From: Acidimicrobiales bacterium
GTDB taxonomy: Bacteria; Actinomycetota; Acidimicrobiia; Acidimicrobiales; Iamiaceae
Assembly: GCA_035630295.1 (NCBI GenBank)
Contig: DASQKY010000012.1
Coordinates: 1-64,000 of the forward strand
Reading direction: 5' to 3'
DNA: 64,000 bases
Of this stretch, positions 34,559 to 45,439 are shown in pieces. Both the position numbers and the translations under genes were made by a program. Each line of letters begins with the position of its first letter. Within the stretch, counting starts at the first letter, position 1. Under the pieces are notes generated by a model, which ran no database searches, had not been told where the DNA came from, and saw only the letters and a list, made by a program, of their open reading frames with translations.

Positions 34559-35557
34559 TCAGATCACGTCCTTGGCCAGGTCGGGGAAGACCTTGGCCAC
34601 CTTGGCGGTGAGGTAGTCGCCGTAGGTGCCGTGCAGGTGCTGGAGGCTGGTGCCGTCCCACCGGTGGGCGGCGTCATCCGGCGGGACCTCGCCCACCAGG
34701 GGCAGGGGCTCGACCTCGGCGTCCCAGCCCGGGTCGAAGAAGAACGGGAACGACAGGCGCCCGCCGGGACCGACCGACGGCCGCACCCGGTGGGGGGTGG
34801 AGCGGTAGCGGCCGCCGGTGAGGCGATCGAGCATGTCGCCGATGTTGCAGATCAGGGCCCCGGGCTCGGCCGGCACGTCGATCCACCCGCCCTCGGGCGC
34901 CCGCACCTGGAGGCCACCGTGGTGGTCCTGGGCCAGGACGGTCAGCAGCCCGTAGTCGGTGTGCTCGGCCACGCCCCACCCCTCGGCCGGGGGCGGCACC
35001 GGCGGGTAGTGGAAGATGCGGAACAGGGTCACCGGGTCACCGGTGAGGTGGCGGGCGAACCAGTCCCGGTCCAGGCCCAGCCCCAGGGCCAGGCCGCCCA
35101 TGAGCACGTGGCCCAGCCGGGTCATGGCCTCCGTCCAGGCCTCCACCGCCGGGCGCAGGTCAGACGGCTGGGCCGGCCACAGGTTGGGGCCGTGGAGCGG
35201 GAGCCCGGCCCGCACCCGGGGGTCGTCGTCGGGCAGCTCGATGCCCAGGTACAGGCCCTCCTTGTGATCGGCCACCCCGGAGGTCAGCTCGCCCCGCACC
35301 GGGAACCAGCCCCGCCAGGCCCGGCCCCCCCGGGTCATGGCCACCCCGGCCTTCTCGGCCTCGGGGCGAGCGAAGAAGGCCCGGGCCGCGGCATCCATGC
35401 GGTCCTGGAGGGTGGGGTCCACACCGTGGCCGGCGGCGATGAAGAAGCCGTGGCGCCGACAGGCGGCGTCCAGCTCCCGACCCACGGCCCGGCGGTCCTC
35501 GGGATCGGTGCCCGGCGCCACCAGGGCGGCCACGTCGATGACCGGGAGGCCCTCCAC
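34559..35557 (-). CDS. 2-oxoglutarate/Fe(II) oxygenase, isopenicillin N synthase-like
   Basis: The 332-residue non-heme iron oxygenase has the plant/bacterial IPNS-like architecture: N-terminal GLPVIDVAALV and HGFFIAAGHGVD, the iron motif HTDYGLLTVL (HxD), distal His in YRSTPHRV, and the R-x-S cosubstrate motif in GRLSFPFFFDP. All three iron ligands are present. The substrate is unknown. The GTG start lies 1 nt after the trpA stop (TGAGGTG), so it is translationally linked to tryptophan synthase; a role on tryptophan-derived or other small molecules is speculation. It is the last gene of the trpFBA run. Confidence 0.88.
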   Translation of the reverse strand: MEGLPVIDVAALVAPGTDPEDRRAVGRELDAACRRHGFFIAAGHGVDPTLQDRMDAAARAFFARPEAEKAGVAMTRGGRAWRGWFPVRGELTSGVADHKEGLYLGIELPDDDPRVRAGLPLHGPNLWPAQPSDLRPAVEAWTEAMTRLGHVLMGGLALGLGLDRDWFARHLTGDPVTLFRIFHYPPVPPPAEGWGVAEHTDYGLLTVLAQDHHGGLQVRAPEGGWIDVPAEPGALICNIGDMLDRLTGGRYRSTPHRVRPSVGPGGRLSFPFFFDPGWDAEVEPLPLVGEVPPDDAAHRWDGTSLQHLHGTYGDYLTAKVAKVFPDLAKDVI

Positions 35558-35558
35558 C

Positions 35559-36347
35559 TCAGCCCCCGTCGAGGCCGGCCCGCAGGTCGGCCACGGCCTG
35601 GCCCACCCGCAGGGGGCCCTCGCCGTCCAGGACCCGGCGCATGAGGGCCGAGCCCACCACCACGCCGTCGGCGTGGGCGGCCACCGCCGCGGCCTGGTCC
35701 GGGGTGGAAACGCCGAAGCCCATGATGGCCGGCAGGTCGGTGACCGCCTTCAGCCGGGCGCCCAGGGAGGCGGCGTGGTCGCCGATGGCGGCCCGCTCAC
35801 CGGTGACCCCCAGCAGGTTCACGCCGTACACGAAGCCCTGCGATCGCCCGGTCAGCACCGGCAGCCGGGCCTCGGGGGTGAGGGGGCTGGCCAACATGAC
35901 CGTCTCCAGGCCGGCAGCCCGGGCCGCCGGCTCCCACTCCCCCATCTCCTCCATGGGCACGTCGGGCAGGATCATCCCCGAGATGCCGGCCTCCCGGGCC
36001 TCGGCCGCGAAGCGCTCCACCCCCACCCGGAAGGCGATGTTGAAGTAGGTCATGACCACCAGGGGCACGTCCACGTCGGCCCCGGCCACGTCGTCCAGGA
36101 TCGACCCCGGGGTGGCCCCCTGGTCCAGGGCCCGCTCCGAGGCGGCCTGGATGGTGGGCCCGTCCATGACCGGGTCACTGAACGGGATGCCGACCTCGAT
36201 GGCGTCGGCCCCGGCATCGGCCGCGGCCCGCACCAGGTCGATCCAGCGGGGGTCGATGCCGCCGGTGATGTAGGGGACGAGCAGCTTGCGCCCGCCGTCG
36301 CGGCGGGCCCGCAGGTGGCTCTCCAGGAAGCCGTCGGCGGCTTTCAA
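35559..36347 (-). CDS. trpA: Tryptophan synthase alpha chain
   Basis: The 262-residue TIM-barrel subunit cleaves indole-3-glycerol phosphate. Catalytic Glu is in [18 protein letters not shown] and Asp in [13 protein letters not shown]. The phosphate loop region GFGVSTPDQ is intact. A TTG start at 36347 is chosen because it overlaps the trpB stop (TTGA) and gives the normal length; no ATG or GTG fits upstream of the conserved LLVPYITGG strand. It works with TrpB, encoded just upstream, as an alpha2beta2 complex. The oxygenase gene follows 1 nt after its stop. Confidence 0.95.
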   Translation of the reverse strand: MKAADGFLESHLRARRDGGRKLLVPYITGGIDPRWIDLVRAAADAGADAIEVGIPFSDPVMDGPTIQAASERALDQGATPGSILDDVAGADVDVPLVVMTYFNIAFRVGVERFAAEAREAGISGMILPDVPMEEMGEWEPAARAAGLETVMLASPLTPEARLPVLTGRSQGFVYGVNLLGVTGERAAIGDHAASLGARLKAVTDLPAIMGFGVSTPDQAAAVAAHADGVVVGSALMRRVLDGEGPLRVGQAVADLRAGLDGG

Positions 36348-37543
36348 CGCAGGCCCCGATCGGCGCCGGCGGCCGGGCCCAGCAGGCGCGACACCTGCTC
36401 GACGTCCTTGTCGCCCCGGCCCGACAGGTTGACCAGCACGGTCTGGCCGGCCAGGGACTCGCGCTCGCGGATGACCCAGGCCAGGGCGTGGGCCGACTCC
36501 AGGGCCGGGATGATCCCCTCCAGCCGGCTGAGGGTGACGAAGGCGTCGACCACCTCCTCGTCGGTGACGGCGGCGTACTCGGCCCGCCCCACGTCGGCCA
36601 GGTGGGCGTGCTCGGGGCCCACCCCCGGGTAGTCGAGGCCGGCCGAGATGGACTCGGCCTCGGTGACCTGGCCCCACTCGTCCTGGAGCAGGAACGACTT
36701 GGAGCCGTGGACCACGCCGGGCACCCCCCGGCCCACGGCCGCCCCCCCGGCCGGCTCGGCCCCCACCAGGCGGGTGGGCACATCGGCGAAGCCGCTGAAC
36801 AGGCCGGCGGCGTTGGACCCGCCGCCCACGCAGGCCACGGCCACGTCGGGGTCGGCCCCGGTCAGGGCCCGGCACTGCTCGCGGGCCTCGGCGCCCAGCA
36901 CCCGGTGCAGCTCCCGCACCATCCACGGGTACGGGTGGGGGCCCATGACCGAGCCCAGGCAGTAGTGGGTGGTCTCCACGGTGGCCACCCAGTCCCGCAT
37001 GGCCTCGTTCACCGCGTCCTTCAGGGTGCGGCTGCCGGTCATGGCCGGACGCACCTCGGCGCCCAGGAGGCGCATGCGGAACACGTTGAGGGCCTGGCGC
37101 TCCATGTCGACCTCGCCCATGTAGACCAGGCACTCCTGGCCCAGCAGGGCGGCGGCGGTGGCGGTGGCCACGCCGTGCTGGCCGGCCCCGGTCTCGGCGA
37201 TGACCCGCTCCTTGCCCATGCGCTGGGCCAGCAGGGCCTGGCCCAGCACGTTGTTGATCTTGTGGGAGCCGGTGTGGTTCAGGTCCTCCCGTTTGAGCAG
37301 TAGCCGCAGGCCCAGCCGCTCGGACAGGCGCTCGCACTCGGTGAGGGGCGAGGGGCGGCCGGCGTAGTCCTTGAGCAGGCCGTCGAGGCGGGCCCGGAAG
37401 GCGGGGTCGGCCCAGGCCTCCCGGAAGCCCTCCTCCAGCTCGGCCAGGGCCGGGATGAGGGTCTCGGGCACGAAGCGCCCGCCGAAGCGCCCGAAGCGCC
37501 CGGCGCCGTCGGGCTCGGCCATCGCTGATGCGGTCTCCGACAT
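36344..37543 (-). CDS. trpB: Tryptophan synthase beta chain
   Basis: The 399-residue PLP enzyme joins indole and serine. The PLP lysine lies in [14 protein letters not shown], the catalytic Glu region in [12 protein letters not shown], and the phosphate-binding GGGSNA follows. The C-terminal [10 protein letters not shown] is the family hallmark. Length is normal. It starts 2 nt after the trpF stop and ends overlapping trpA. It is the standard TrpB1 type that pairs with TrpA. Confidence 0.97.
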   Translation of the reverse strand: MSETASAMAEPDGAGRFGRFGGRFVPETLIPALAELEEGFREAWADPAFRARLDGLLKDYAGRPSPLTECERLSERLGLRLLLKREDLNHTGSHKINNVLGQALLAQRMGKERVIAETGAGQHGVATATAAALLGQECLVYMGEVDMERQALNVFRMRLLGAEVRPAMTGSRTLKDAVNEAMRDWVATVETTHYCLGSVMGPHPYPWMVRELHRVLGAEAREQCRALTGADPDVAVACVGGGSNAAGLFSGFADVPTRLVGAEPAGGAAVGRGVPGVVHGSKSFLLQDEWGQVTEAESISAGLDYPGVGPEHAHLADVGRAEYAAVTDEEVVDAFVTLSRLEGIIPALESAHALAWVIRERESLAGQTVLVNLSGRGDKDVEQVSRLLGPAAGADRGLR

Positions 37544-37545
37544 GG

Positions 37546-38211
37546 TCAGGTGTCCTCGGTCCAGTCGTAGGGCGTGTCGTCGGCCTCGGGCTCCCAGGCC
37601 GGGGCCGCGGCCCGGGCGTTGGCCACGAACATGCGCACCTTGCGGGGGTCCTTGCGGCCCGGGGCGCCGCCCTGGCGCTCGACCCCGGAGGCCACGTCCA
37701 CCCCCCAGGGGCGCACCTGCTCCACCGCGGCGGCCACCGTCTCGGGCCGCAGGCCCCCGGCCAGCAGCACCTTCTGGCCCGGGGGCAGGCCGTCGAGCAG
37801 CTCCAGGTCCCAGGCCTCGCCGCTGCCGGGCCGGGCCCCGTCGACCATGAGCACCTCGGTCCCATAGTCGGCGGCCCGGGTCATCTGGGGCGAGCCGGCG
37901 GTGACGGCCTTGATGACCAGCGGCACCCGCTCGGCCACGAACCGGGTGGCCTCGGCCGACTCGTGCCCGCTGAGCTGGGCGGCCCGCAGCCCGGCCGAGT
38001 GGACGATGTCGACCACCCGCTCCGGCGCCTCGTCGCGGAACACGCCCACGGTGATGATGTCCGAGGGCAGGCGCCGGACGATGTCGCGGGCCACCACGGG
38101 GGCGATCTGGCGGGGCGAGGGGGCGAAGATGAAGCCCACGGCGTCGGCGTCCATGGCCACGGCCAGCAGGCCGTCCTCCTCGCAGGTGATCCCGCAGATC
38201 TTGACGAACAC
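37546..38211 (-). CDS. trpF: Phosphoribosylanthranilate isomerase
   Basis: The 221-residue TIM barrel isomerises phosphoribosylanthranilate. The catalytic Cys is in VKICGIT and the catalytic Asp near [26 protein letters not shown] and VDVASGVE bind phosphate. A dedicated trpF is absent from many Actinobacteria, which use PriA, so its presence here is informative. GTG 38211 follows TAGCAT (38218-38223) by 6 nt, giving trpF-B-A its own leaderless promoter despite trpC upstream. A 35-residue C-terminal extension is acidic and Trp/Pro-rich. Confidence 0.95.
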   Translation of the reverse strand: MFVKICGITCEEDGLLAVAMDADAVGFIFAPSPRQIAPVVARDIVRRLPSDIITVGVFRDEAPERVVDIVHSAGLRAAQLSGHESAEATRFVAERVPLVIKAVTAGSPQMTRAADYGTEVLMVDGARPGSGEAWDLELLDGLPPGQKVLLAGGLRPETVAAAVEQVRPWGVDVASGVERQGGAPGRKDPRKVRMFVANARAAAPAWEPEADDTPYDWTEDT

Positions 38212-38254
38212 GGGCCGATGCTACGGGACGACCCTGCGCCCCCCTCGCACCGGT

Positions 38255-39067
38255 TCAGCCGGGAGCGGGGGCCCGGGCAGCCCGGAGGGCGGCGACGGCT
38301 GCGGCCCGGTCGCCGTCGGTGACCAGCGACTCCCCCACCAGCACGGCGTGGTAGCCGGCGGCGGCCAGGACCCGGGCGTCGTCGGGGCCCCGCACCCCCG
38401 ACTCGGCCACCCGGACCACGCCGTCGGGGATCTCCGGCGCCACCCGCACGGCCCGGGCGGTGTCGACCTCGAAGGTGGCCAGGTCGCGCTGGTTCACGCC
38501 CACCAGGTCGGCGCCGGCCTCCAGGGCCCGCTCCACCTCCCGCTCGTCGTGGGCCTCGACCAGCACGTCGAGGCCCAGCTCGGCCCCCAGGGCCCGGAAG
38601 TCGGCCAGCTCCCGGTCGTCCAGGGCGGCCACGATGAGCAGCACGGCGTCGGCCCCCATGGCCCGCGCGTCGTAGACGTCGGCCTCGACCACGGTGAAGT
38701 CCTTGCGCAGCACCGGCTGCTCGCAGGCCGAGCGGGCCTCCCGGAGGTCGCCGGGCGAGCCGCCGAAGAACTCTGTGTCGGTCAGCACCGACAGGGCGGC
38801 GGCCCCGCCCTCGGCGTAGGCCTCGGCCACCCGGCCCGCCACCAGGTCGGCGGCCAGGTCGCCCTTGGAGGGCGAGCGCCGCTTGATCTCGGCCACCACG
38901 GCCAGGTGGCCGGCGGTGTGGTCGGCGGCCAGGGCGGCCCGGAAGCCCCGGGCCGGCCCGTCCTCCGCGGCCCGCTCGGCCGCCTCCCGCACGGCGGCGG
39001 GCCGGCGCCCGTCGGCGGCGGCGGCCTGGCGGTGGGCGGCCACGATGTGGTCGAGGTAGGTGGCCAC
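38255..39067 (-). CDS. trpC: Indole-3-glycerol phosphate synthase
   Basis: The 270-residue TIM-barrel enzyme closes the indole ring. Catalytic residues are in VAEIKRRSPSKG, LRKDFTV and VGVNQRDLATFEVD; AESGVRGPDDA and GESLV complete the phosphate site. Length is normal. The GTG start at 39067 is preceded by GGAGATCC, a possible Shine-Dalgarno, and lies 30 nt after the J-domain gene, so it is probably read as part of the longer upstream transcript. The order trpC-trpF-trpB-trpA is the common one, with trpE further upstream and trpD/trpG missing from the window. Confidence 0.96.
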   Translation of the reverse strand: MATYLDHIVAAHRQAAAADGRRPAAVREAAERAAEDGPARGFRAALAADHTAGHLAVVAEIKRRSPSKGDLAADLVAGRVAEAYAEGGAAALSVLTDTEFFGGSPGDLREARSACEQPVLRKDFTVVEADVYDARAMGADAVLLIVAALDDRELADFRALGAELGLDVLVEAHDEREVERALEAGADLVGVNQRDLATFEVDTARAVRVAPEIPDGVVRVAESGVRGPDDARVLAAAGYHAVLVGESLVTDGDRAAAVAALRAARAPAPG

Positions 39068-39097
39068 GAGGATCGGATCTCCAGGGGGGACGAGGGG

Positions 39098-39658
39098 TCA
39101 GCGGTCGGGGTCGTGGCGACGGCTGCGGGACAGCTCCATCAGGGGGAGCCAGATCCACAGGGCCAGCGACATGAGGGCCAGCGAGCTGGCGGCGGCGATG
39201 ACGTGGCGGGACGAGAGGACGAGGCCCACCGACGCCGTCACCGCCGCCGCGGCCAGGAACCCGGCGGGCAGGAGCCGCACCGGGCGCCGGGGCCCCGGCA
39301 CGTCGGGGGGCAGCAGGTCGGTCTCCCGCCGCCAGCCGTCGAAGTCGTCCATCCAGGCGTCGTCGTCGGGGAGGGGGCGCCACCCGGGCCCGGCCGGGCG
39401 CTCCCGCACCGGGGGCGGGCGCCGGGCCGCCCGGGCATCGTGGTCCCGGCGGCGGGCCGGGTCCGACAGGGTGGCCCACGCCGCGTTGACGTCGCGCATG
39501 CGCCGCTCGGCGTGGGCCCGCTCGGCCGGGCTGCGGCCGGCGTGGGCGTCGGGGTGGAAGCGGCGGGCCAGGGCCACGTACGCCCGCCGGATCTCGGCCG
39601 CGTCGGCGCCGGGGGCCACGCCCAGGACCTCGTACGGGGTGGGGGTCGGCTCAGCCAC
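39098..39658 (-). CDS. Membrane-associated J-domain protein
   Basis: The 186-residue protein has an N-terminal J domain of about 65 residues: PYEVLGVAPGADAAEIRRAY, then ARRFHPDAH with the HPD tripeptide that stimulates DnaK. A charged, Pro-rich linker leads to two predicted membrane helices (LPAGFLAAAAVTASVGLVL and ASSLALMSLALWIWLPLM). It is probably a specialised co-chaperone at the membrane. It overlaps the end of the alpha/beta hydrolase gene by 8 nt and lies just before trpC. No G/F or zinc domain, so it is not canonical DnaJ. Confidence 0.88.
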   Translation of the reverse strand: MAEPTPTPYEVLGVAPGADAAEIRRAYVALARRFHPDAHAGRSPAERAHAERRMRDVNAAWATLSDPARRRDHDARAARRPPPVRERPAGPGWRPLPDDDAWMDDFDGWRRETDLLPPDVPGPRRPVRLLPAGFLAAAAVTASVGLVLSSRHVIAAASSLALMSLALWIWLPLMELSRSRRHDPDR

Positions 39659-40535
39659 GGGGCTCCCCCCGGGCCAGCACGGCCCGCACCGCGGCGGCCA
39701 CCGCGTCGGGCCGCTCCTCGGGGACGAGGTGCCCGCAGAACGGCACCAGGGTCAGCTCGTCGGCGCCGGGCAGGTCGTCGACCAGGCGGCTGCCCCACGA
39801 CGGCGACAGGAAGGCGTCGTCGGCCCCCCACACCACGGCGGCCGGGCCCGGGTAGGCCCGCAGGCCGGGCCGGCACTCCAGGGTGGTGCGGGCGTCGCCG
39901 GCCAGCAGGAAGCGGCGGGCCCGCTCCCGCCCCTCGGCGGTGAGCACGGGGCGCAGGTACTCCTCCACCACGTCGGGGTCGAGGGCCCGGCGGTCGTACA
40001 CGGCCCGGCCGAAGCCCAGGTGGGCGTTGCGGGCCACCCGCCGGGGCAGGTCGAGGGCGTAGGCCAGCACGTCCAGGCCCGGGGTGCGGGCCAGGCGCAT
40101 GACCTGGGCGGCCAGGGGGATGGGCCAGTTGTCGTAGGCCACCGTGTCCACCAGGACCAGGCCGGCCACCCGCTCGGGATGGGTGGCCACCACCTGCTGG
40201 GCCACCGCCCCGCCCTGCTCGTGGCCCACCACCACCACCCGGTCCAGGCCCCGGCCGGCCAGCCACTCGAGCAGCAGCTCGGCCTGCACGGGGGCCCCGA
40301 AGTCCTCGTACGGCGAGACCACGGTGTCGCCCAGGCCCAGCAGGTCGGGGGCCAGGGCGTGGACCTCGTCGCCCAGGTCGCGCAGGACCTTGCGCCACAC
40401 CACCCCGTGGGTGGGGAAGCCGTGCAGGAACAGCACCGGCGGCGCCCCGGGGCGACCGGCCTCGATGACGGCCAGGTCGGCCGGCCCCACCCGCTCGTGG
40501 GCCTTGAGCGGCAGGCCGTGGGCGACGGCGGTCAC
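39651..40535 (-). CDS. Alpha/beta hydrolase with Glu at the nucleophile position
   Basis: The 294-residue protein has the epoxide hydrolase/haloalkane dehalogenase fold: oxyanion motif LFLHGFPTHGVVW, the elbow VVGHEQGGAVAQ, a cap region, and the late Asp (WGADDAFLSP) and His (FCGHLVPEERPD). At the elbow the usual Ser or Asp is replaced by Glu (GHEQG), read directly as gag. This would be catalytically unusual and may mean altered chemistry or loss of activity. GTG 40535 is used; it lies 4 nt after the ygfZ stop. The J-domain gene overlaps its end. Confidence 0.85.
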   Translation of the reverse strand: MTAVAHGLPLKAHERVGPADLAVIEAGRPGAPPVLFLHGFPTHGVVWRKVLRDLGDEVHALAPDLLGLGDTVVSPYEDFGAPVQAELLLEWLAGRGLDRVVVVGHEQGGAVAQQVVATHPERVAGLVLVDTVAYDNWPIPLAAQVMRLARTPGLDVLAYALDLPRRVARNAHLGFGRAVYDRRALDPDVVEEYLRPVLTAEGRERARRFLLAGDARTTLECRPGLRAYPGPAAVVWGADDAFLSPSWGSRLVDDLPGADELTLVPFCGHLVPEERPDAVAAAVRAVLARGEPRG

Positions 40536-40539
40536 GCCC

Positions 40540-41376
40540 TCACGGCCCGGGGATGGGCAGGTCGACCACCCGGGCCACCACGTCGCCCACGCCGACCTCG
40601 GCCGGGGCGGCCACCGACCGGTGGACCAGGGCCAGGGCCACGGTGCGGCCGCCGGCATCGACCGCGGCGCTGGTCACCGCGCCCACCTGGCGCCCCTCGA
40701 CCTCCAGCGCCGTCCCCGGGGCGGGAGGCGGCCCGGCCACCACCAGGCCCCGCAGGTGGCGGGGGACGTTGCCGCCCCGGCTGTCGATGCGGGCCACCAG
40801 CTCCTGGCCGGTGTAGCAGCCCTTGGTGAAGCTGACCGAGGCCCCGATGACCCACGGCCCCAGCTCGGCCGGGATGACCTCGGGGGTGATCTCGGCCCCC
40901 ATGGCGGGCACGCCGCAGGCGATGCGGAGCCCCTGGTAGGCCTCCTGGTCGAGGGTCACGGCCTCGGTCGGGGGCGCCGCCCCGTCCTCGGGCAGGAGGT
41001 CGGTCCCCGGTCCGCCGGGCCACAGGCAGGGGGTGCCGCCGGCCACGTCGACGCCCCGCACGGCCCGCACCGCCACCCCGGCGACCAGGGCGATGTCGGT
41101 CTTGGTGCGCAGCTTGAAGCGCTGGAGCCGGGCCACCAGGGCCTCGCCGGCCCCGGCATCGACGTCGAGCCGGAAGGCGTCGTCGCCCGTGCGCAGGACC
41201 CGCAGCCACACGTCGACCTTGCCCTGGGGCTGGAGCACGAACGAGAGCGCCACCTCACCCTTGCTGAGGGCGGCGACGTCCTGGCTGAGCTGGCCCTGCA
41301 GGTACGCGGTGGTCTCCGGACCGACGAGGGTCACCACGTCCCGTCGGATCTCGGTCACGGTGACGGTGTCGGCCAT
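40540..41376 (-). CDS. ygfZ: YgfZ/GcvT-family folate-binding Fe-S maintenance protein
   Basis: The 278-residue protein has the YgfZ hallmark FTKGCYTGQELVAR with the conserved Cys, and the GcvT-like fold (AYLQGQLSQDVAAL near the N-terminus). It uses tetrahydrofolate to support certain iron-sulfur enzymes. ATG 41376 follows TACCCT (41383-41388) by 6 nt; a GTG one codon earlier is only 3 nt from the hexamer. It starts the transcript leading to the hydrolase, J-domain and trpC genes, and lies 58 nt after trpE. Confidence 0.9.
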   Translation of the reverse strand: MADTVTVTEIRRDVVTLVGPETTAYLQGQLSQDVAALSKGEVALSFVLQPQGKVDVWLRVLRTGDDAFRLDVDAGAGEALVARLQRFKLRTKTDIALVAGVAVRAVRGVDVAGGTPCLWPGGPGTDLLPEDGAAPPTEAVTLDQEAYQGLRIACGVPAMGAEITPEVIPAELGPWVIGASVSFTKGCYTGQELVARIDSRGGNVPRHLRGLVVAGPPPAPGTALEVEGRQVGAVTSAAVDAGGRTVALALVHRSVAAPAEVGVGDVVARVVDLPIPGP

Positions 41377-41434
41377 CACCAGAGGGTACGCGGCGGCGGC
41401 GCCCCCTCGGTCGGCCTGACGGCCCGCCGGCCGG

Positions 41435-43001
<1,567 letters not shown>

Positions 43002-43009
<8 letters not shown>

Positions 43010-43358
43010 CGTGGCGGAACGACCGGTAGAAGCAGGTGTGCTCACCGGTGTGGCACGCCCCGGCGCCCTCCTGGTCGACCACGAACAGGAGGGTGTCGCC
43101 GTCGCAGTCGTAGTAGGCCTCGCGCACGATCTGGATGTCGCCCGAGGTGTCGCCCTTGCGCCACTCCTCCTGGCGGGACCGGCTCCAGAACACGGTCCGC
43201 CCCTCGGCCAGGGTGCGGGCCAGGGTGGCCTCGTTCATCCAGGCCATCATCAGCACCTGCCCGGTGCCGTGCTCCTGCACGATGGCCGGCACCAGGCCCC
43301 GCTCGTCGTAGCGGACCCGGTCCAGGTCCTCGGGGCGGGCGTCGATGGGGGTGGGCAT
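43002..43358 (-). CDS. hisI: Phosphoribosyl-AMP cyclohydrolase
   Basis: The 118-residue zinc enzyme opens the adenine ring in histidine synthesis. The core motifs are [19 protein letters not shown], the metal motif [13 protein letters not shown] and [13 protein letters not shown] with zinc cysteines. It is the single-domain HisI, not fused to HisE. ATG 43358 follows TATCCT (43367-43372) by 8 nt, predicting leaderless mRNA. Its 3' end overlaps trpE by 8 nt. Confidence 0.96.
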
Positions 43359-43408
43359 GGCCGCCGAGGATAGGGCCCGGGCCGCCGCCCCTCCCCCACG
43401 GGTTCGGC

Positions 43409-43726
43409 CTACAGGTACAGGCCGGTGGGGCTGTCCTCGAGGCGCTCGGAGGCCACGGCGTGGACGTCGCGCTCGCGCAGGATCACGAAGTCCTCGCCCC
43501 GCACCTCGACCTCGTAGCGGTCCTCGGGGTTGAACAGGACGTGGTCGCCGGCCTCCATGGACCGGACGTTGGGCCCGGCCGCCACCACCTCGGCCCAGGC
43601 CAGCCGCTTGGCCTGCTGGGCCGTGGCCGGGATGAGGATGCCGCCGGTGCTCTTGCGCTCGCCGTCGCTCTGGATGCGCACCAGGACCCGGTCGTTGAGC
43701 ATCTTGATCGGGAGCTTGTCGGCCAC
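43409..43726 (-). CDS. groES: GroES-like co-chaperonin (orphan)
   Basis: The 105-residue Cpn10 protein has [13 protein letters not shown] at the start, the mobile loop [15 protein letters not shown] with the hydrophobic tripeptide ILI that docks GroEL, and the roof/barrel strands [16 protein letters not shown]. The C-terminus ([10 protein letters not shown]) is longer than usual. No groEL gene is beside it; it sits alone between hisF and hisI with its own hexamer TAGCCT (43733-43738) 6 nt before the GTG. It may be a second, non-canonical GroES. Confidence 0.88.
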   Translation of the reverse strand: MADKLPIKMLNDRVLVRIQSDGERKSTGGILIPATAQQAKRLAWAEVVAAGPNVRSMEAGDHVLFNPEDRYEVEVRGEDFVILRERDVHAVASERLEDSPTGLYL

Positions 43727-43764
43727 CCGTCGAGGCTACCGGTCACCCCGGCCGGCGCCGCCGG

Positions 43765-44538
43765 TCACCCGGGGCGGACGGTGATGCCGGCCGCGGCCAT
43801 GACCGCCTTGGCCTCGGCCACGGTGTGCTCGCCGAAGTGGAAGATGGAGGCGGCCAGCACGGCGTCGGCCCCCCCGTCGAGCACGCCCCGGGCCAGGTGG
43901 TCGAGGGTGCCCACCCCGCCGCTGGCGATGACCGGGACGCCCACGGCGTCGGTCACGGCCCGGGTCAGCTCCACGTCGAAGCCGTCGCGGGTGCCGTCGC
44001 GGTCCATGGAGGTGAGCAGGATCTCCCCCGCCCCCCGGCGCTCCGCCGCGGCGGCCCACTCGACGGCGTCGAGGTCGGTGGGGTGGCGGCCCCCGTGGGT
44101 GAACACCCCCCAGCCGGCCGAGGGGTCGTCGGCCACCCGGCGCCGGGCGTCGATGGCCACCACCGCGCACTGGCTGCCGAACTCGGCGGCCACCTCGGAG
44201 ATGGCCTCGGGCCGGGCGATGGCCGCGGTGTTGAGCGACACCTTGTCGGCCCCGGCCCGCAGCATGCGCCGCGCGTCCTCGACGGTGCGGATGCCCCCGC
44301 CCACGGTCAGGGGGATGAACACCTGCTCGGCGGTGCGGGCCACCACGTCGACCATGGTGTCGCGGTCGTCCGAGCTGGCGGTGATGTCCAGGAACACCAC
44401 CTCGTCGGCCCCCTCGGCGTCGTAGCGGGCGGCCAGCTCCACCGGGTCGCCGGCGTCGCGCAGGCCCACGAAGTTCACGCCCTTGACCACCCGGCCGGCG
44501 GTGACGTCGAGGCAGGGGATCACCCGGGCGGTGCGCAC
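43765..44538 (-). CDS. hisF: Imidazole glycerol phosphate synthase subunit HisF
   Basis: The 257-residue barrel subunit uses ammonia from HisH to make imidazole glycerol phosphate. Catalytic Asp residues are in [14 protein letters not shown] and [16 protein letters not shown]; the phosphate sites are [12 protein letters not shown] and [12 protein letters not shown]. Length is normal. GTG 44538 follows TACCGT (44546-44551) by 7 nt. It is separated from hisH/hisA by a divergent gene, so it is expressed as its own unit. Confidence 0.97.
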   Translation of the reverse strand: MRTARVIPCLDVTAGRVVKGVNFVGLRDAGDPVELAARYDAEGADEVVFLDITASSDDRDTMVDVVARTAEQVFIPLTVGGGIRTVEDARRMLRAGADKVSLNTAAIARPEAISEVAAEFGSQCAVVAIDARRRVADDPSAGWGVFTHGGRHPTDLDAVEWAAAAERRGAGEILLTSMDRDGTRDGFDVELTRAVTDAVGVPVIASGGVGTLDHLARGVLDGGADAVLAASIFHFGEHTVAEAKAVMAAAGITVRPG

Positions 44539-44624
44539 GGCGGCGACGGTACCGCTCCCCGCCCCCGGCCTCCTCGTCGGATCCCGCGGCCCCCGGGCCG
44601 GCGACCACCGGCAGACTGCGGCCC
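44539..44624. promoter_or_regulatory. Divergent leaderless promoters of hisF and the PEP mutase-like gene
   Basis: TACCGT on the minus strand (44546-44551) is 7 nt from the hisF GTG. CAGACT on the plus strand (44612-44617) is 7 nt from ATG 44625. No Shine-Dalgarno fits either start. Confidence 0.55.
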
Positions 44625-45437
44625 ATGACCGCCGCCGATCGCCGCACCCGCCTCCGCGACCTCCACCGGGAGGGCACGTTCGTGATCCCCAACCCGTTCG
44701 ACCGGGGCTCGGCCCGCATCCTGGCCGCCCAGGGCTTCGCCGCCCTGGCCACCACCAGCGCCGGCCTGGCCCACAGCCGGGGCCGGGAGGACATGCACAT
44801 CACCCGGGACGTGCTGCTGGACCACGTGGCCGACCTGGCCCCGGCCACCGACCTGCCCCTCCACGTGGACGCCGAGCGGTGCTTCGCCGCCGATCCGGCC
44901 GGGGTGGCCGAGACGGTGGGCCTGCTGGCCGAGGCCGGGGCCGCGGGCTGCTCCATCGAGGACTGGGACCCGGCCGCCGGGCGCATCGACCCGCAGGACG
45001 AGGCGGTGGCCCGGGTGGCCGCCGCGGCCGAGGCGGCGAGGGAGCACGGCCTGGTCCTCACCGCCCGCTGCGAGAACCACCTGCACGGCGTCGACGACCT
45101 GGACGACACCGTGGCCCGCCTGTCGGCCTACCGGGACGCCGGGGCCGAGGTGGTCTACGCCCCGCTCCTGCTCGACCTGGACGTCATCCGCCGGGTGGTG
45201 GACGAGCTCCGCGTCCCGGTCAACGTGCTGCTCCTGCCCGGCGGCCCGTCGGTGGCCGACCTGGCCGCCGCCGGGGTGCGCCGGGTGTCGGTGGGCAGCG
45301 CCCTGTCCTCGGCCGCCTACGGCGCGGTGGCCGCCGCCGCCCAAGGGCTCCTGGACCACGGCACCCTCGACCCCGCCACCCCGCAGGTCCCCGGACCCGT
45401 CGCCGCCCGGGCCTTCCGCGCCGACGCCGCGGGCTGA
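44625..45437 (+). CDS. Isocitrate lyase/phosphoenolpyruvate mutase family protein
   Basis: The 270-residue barrel protein belongs to the ICL/PEP-mutase superfamily, oxaloacetate decarboxylase-like branch. It has [27 protein letters not shown], a [10 protein letters not shown] acidic metal segment and CSIEDWDP. The conserved active-site Cys of isocitrate lyase (KKCGH) is missing, so a C-C lyase or decarboxylase acting on a small oxo-acid is more likely. Substrate unknown. It is the only plus-strand gene inside the his/trp block, which suggests later insertion. Confidence 0.85.
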   Translation: MTAADRRTRLRDLHREGTFVIPNPFDRGSARILAAQGFAALATTSAGLAHSRGREDMHITRDVLLDHVADLAPATDLPLHVDAERCFAADPAGVAETVGLLAEAGAAGCSIEDWDPAAGRIDPQDEAVARVAAAAEAAREHGLVLTARCENHLHGVDDLDDTVARLSAYRDAGAEVVYAPLLLDLDVIRRVVDELRVPVNVLLLPGGPSVADLAAAGVRRVSVGSALSSAAYGAVAAAAQGLLDHGTLDPATPQVPGPVAARAFRADAAG

Positions 45438-45439
45438 GC

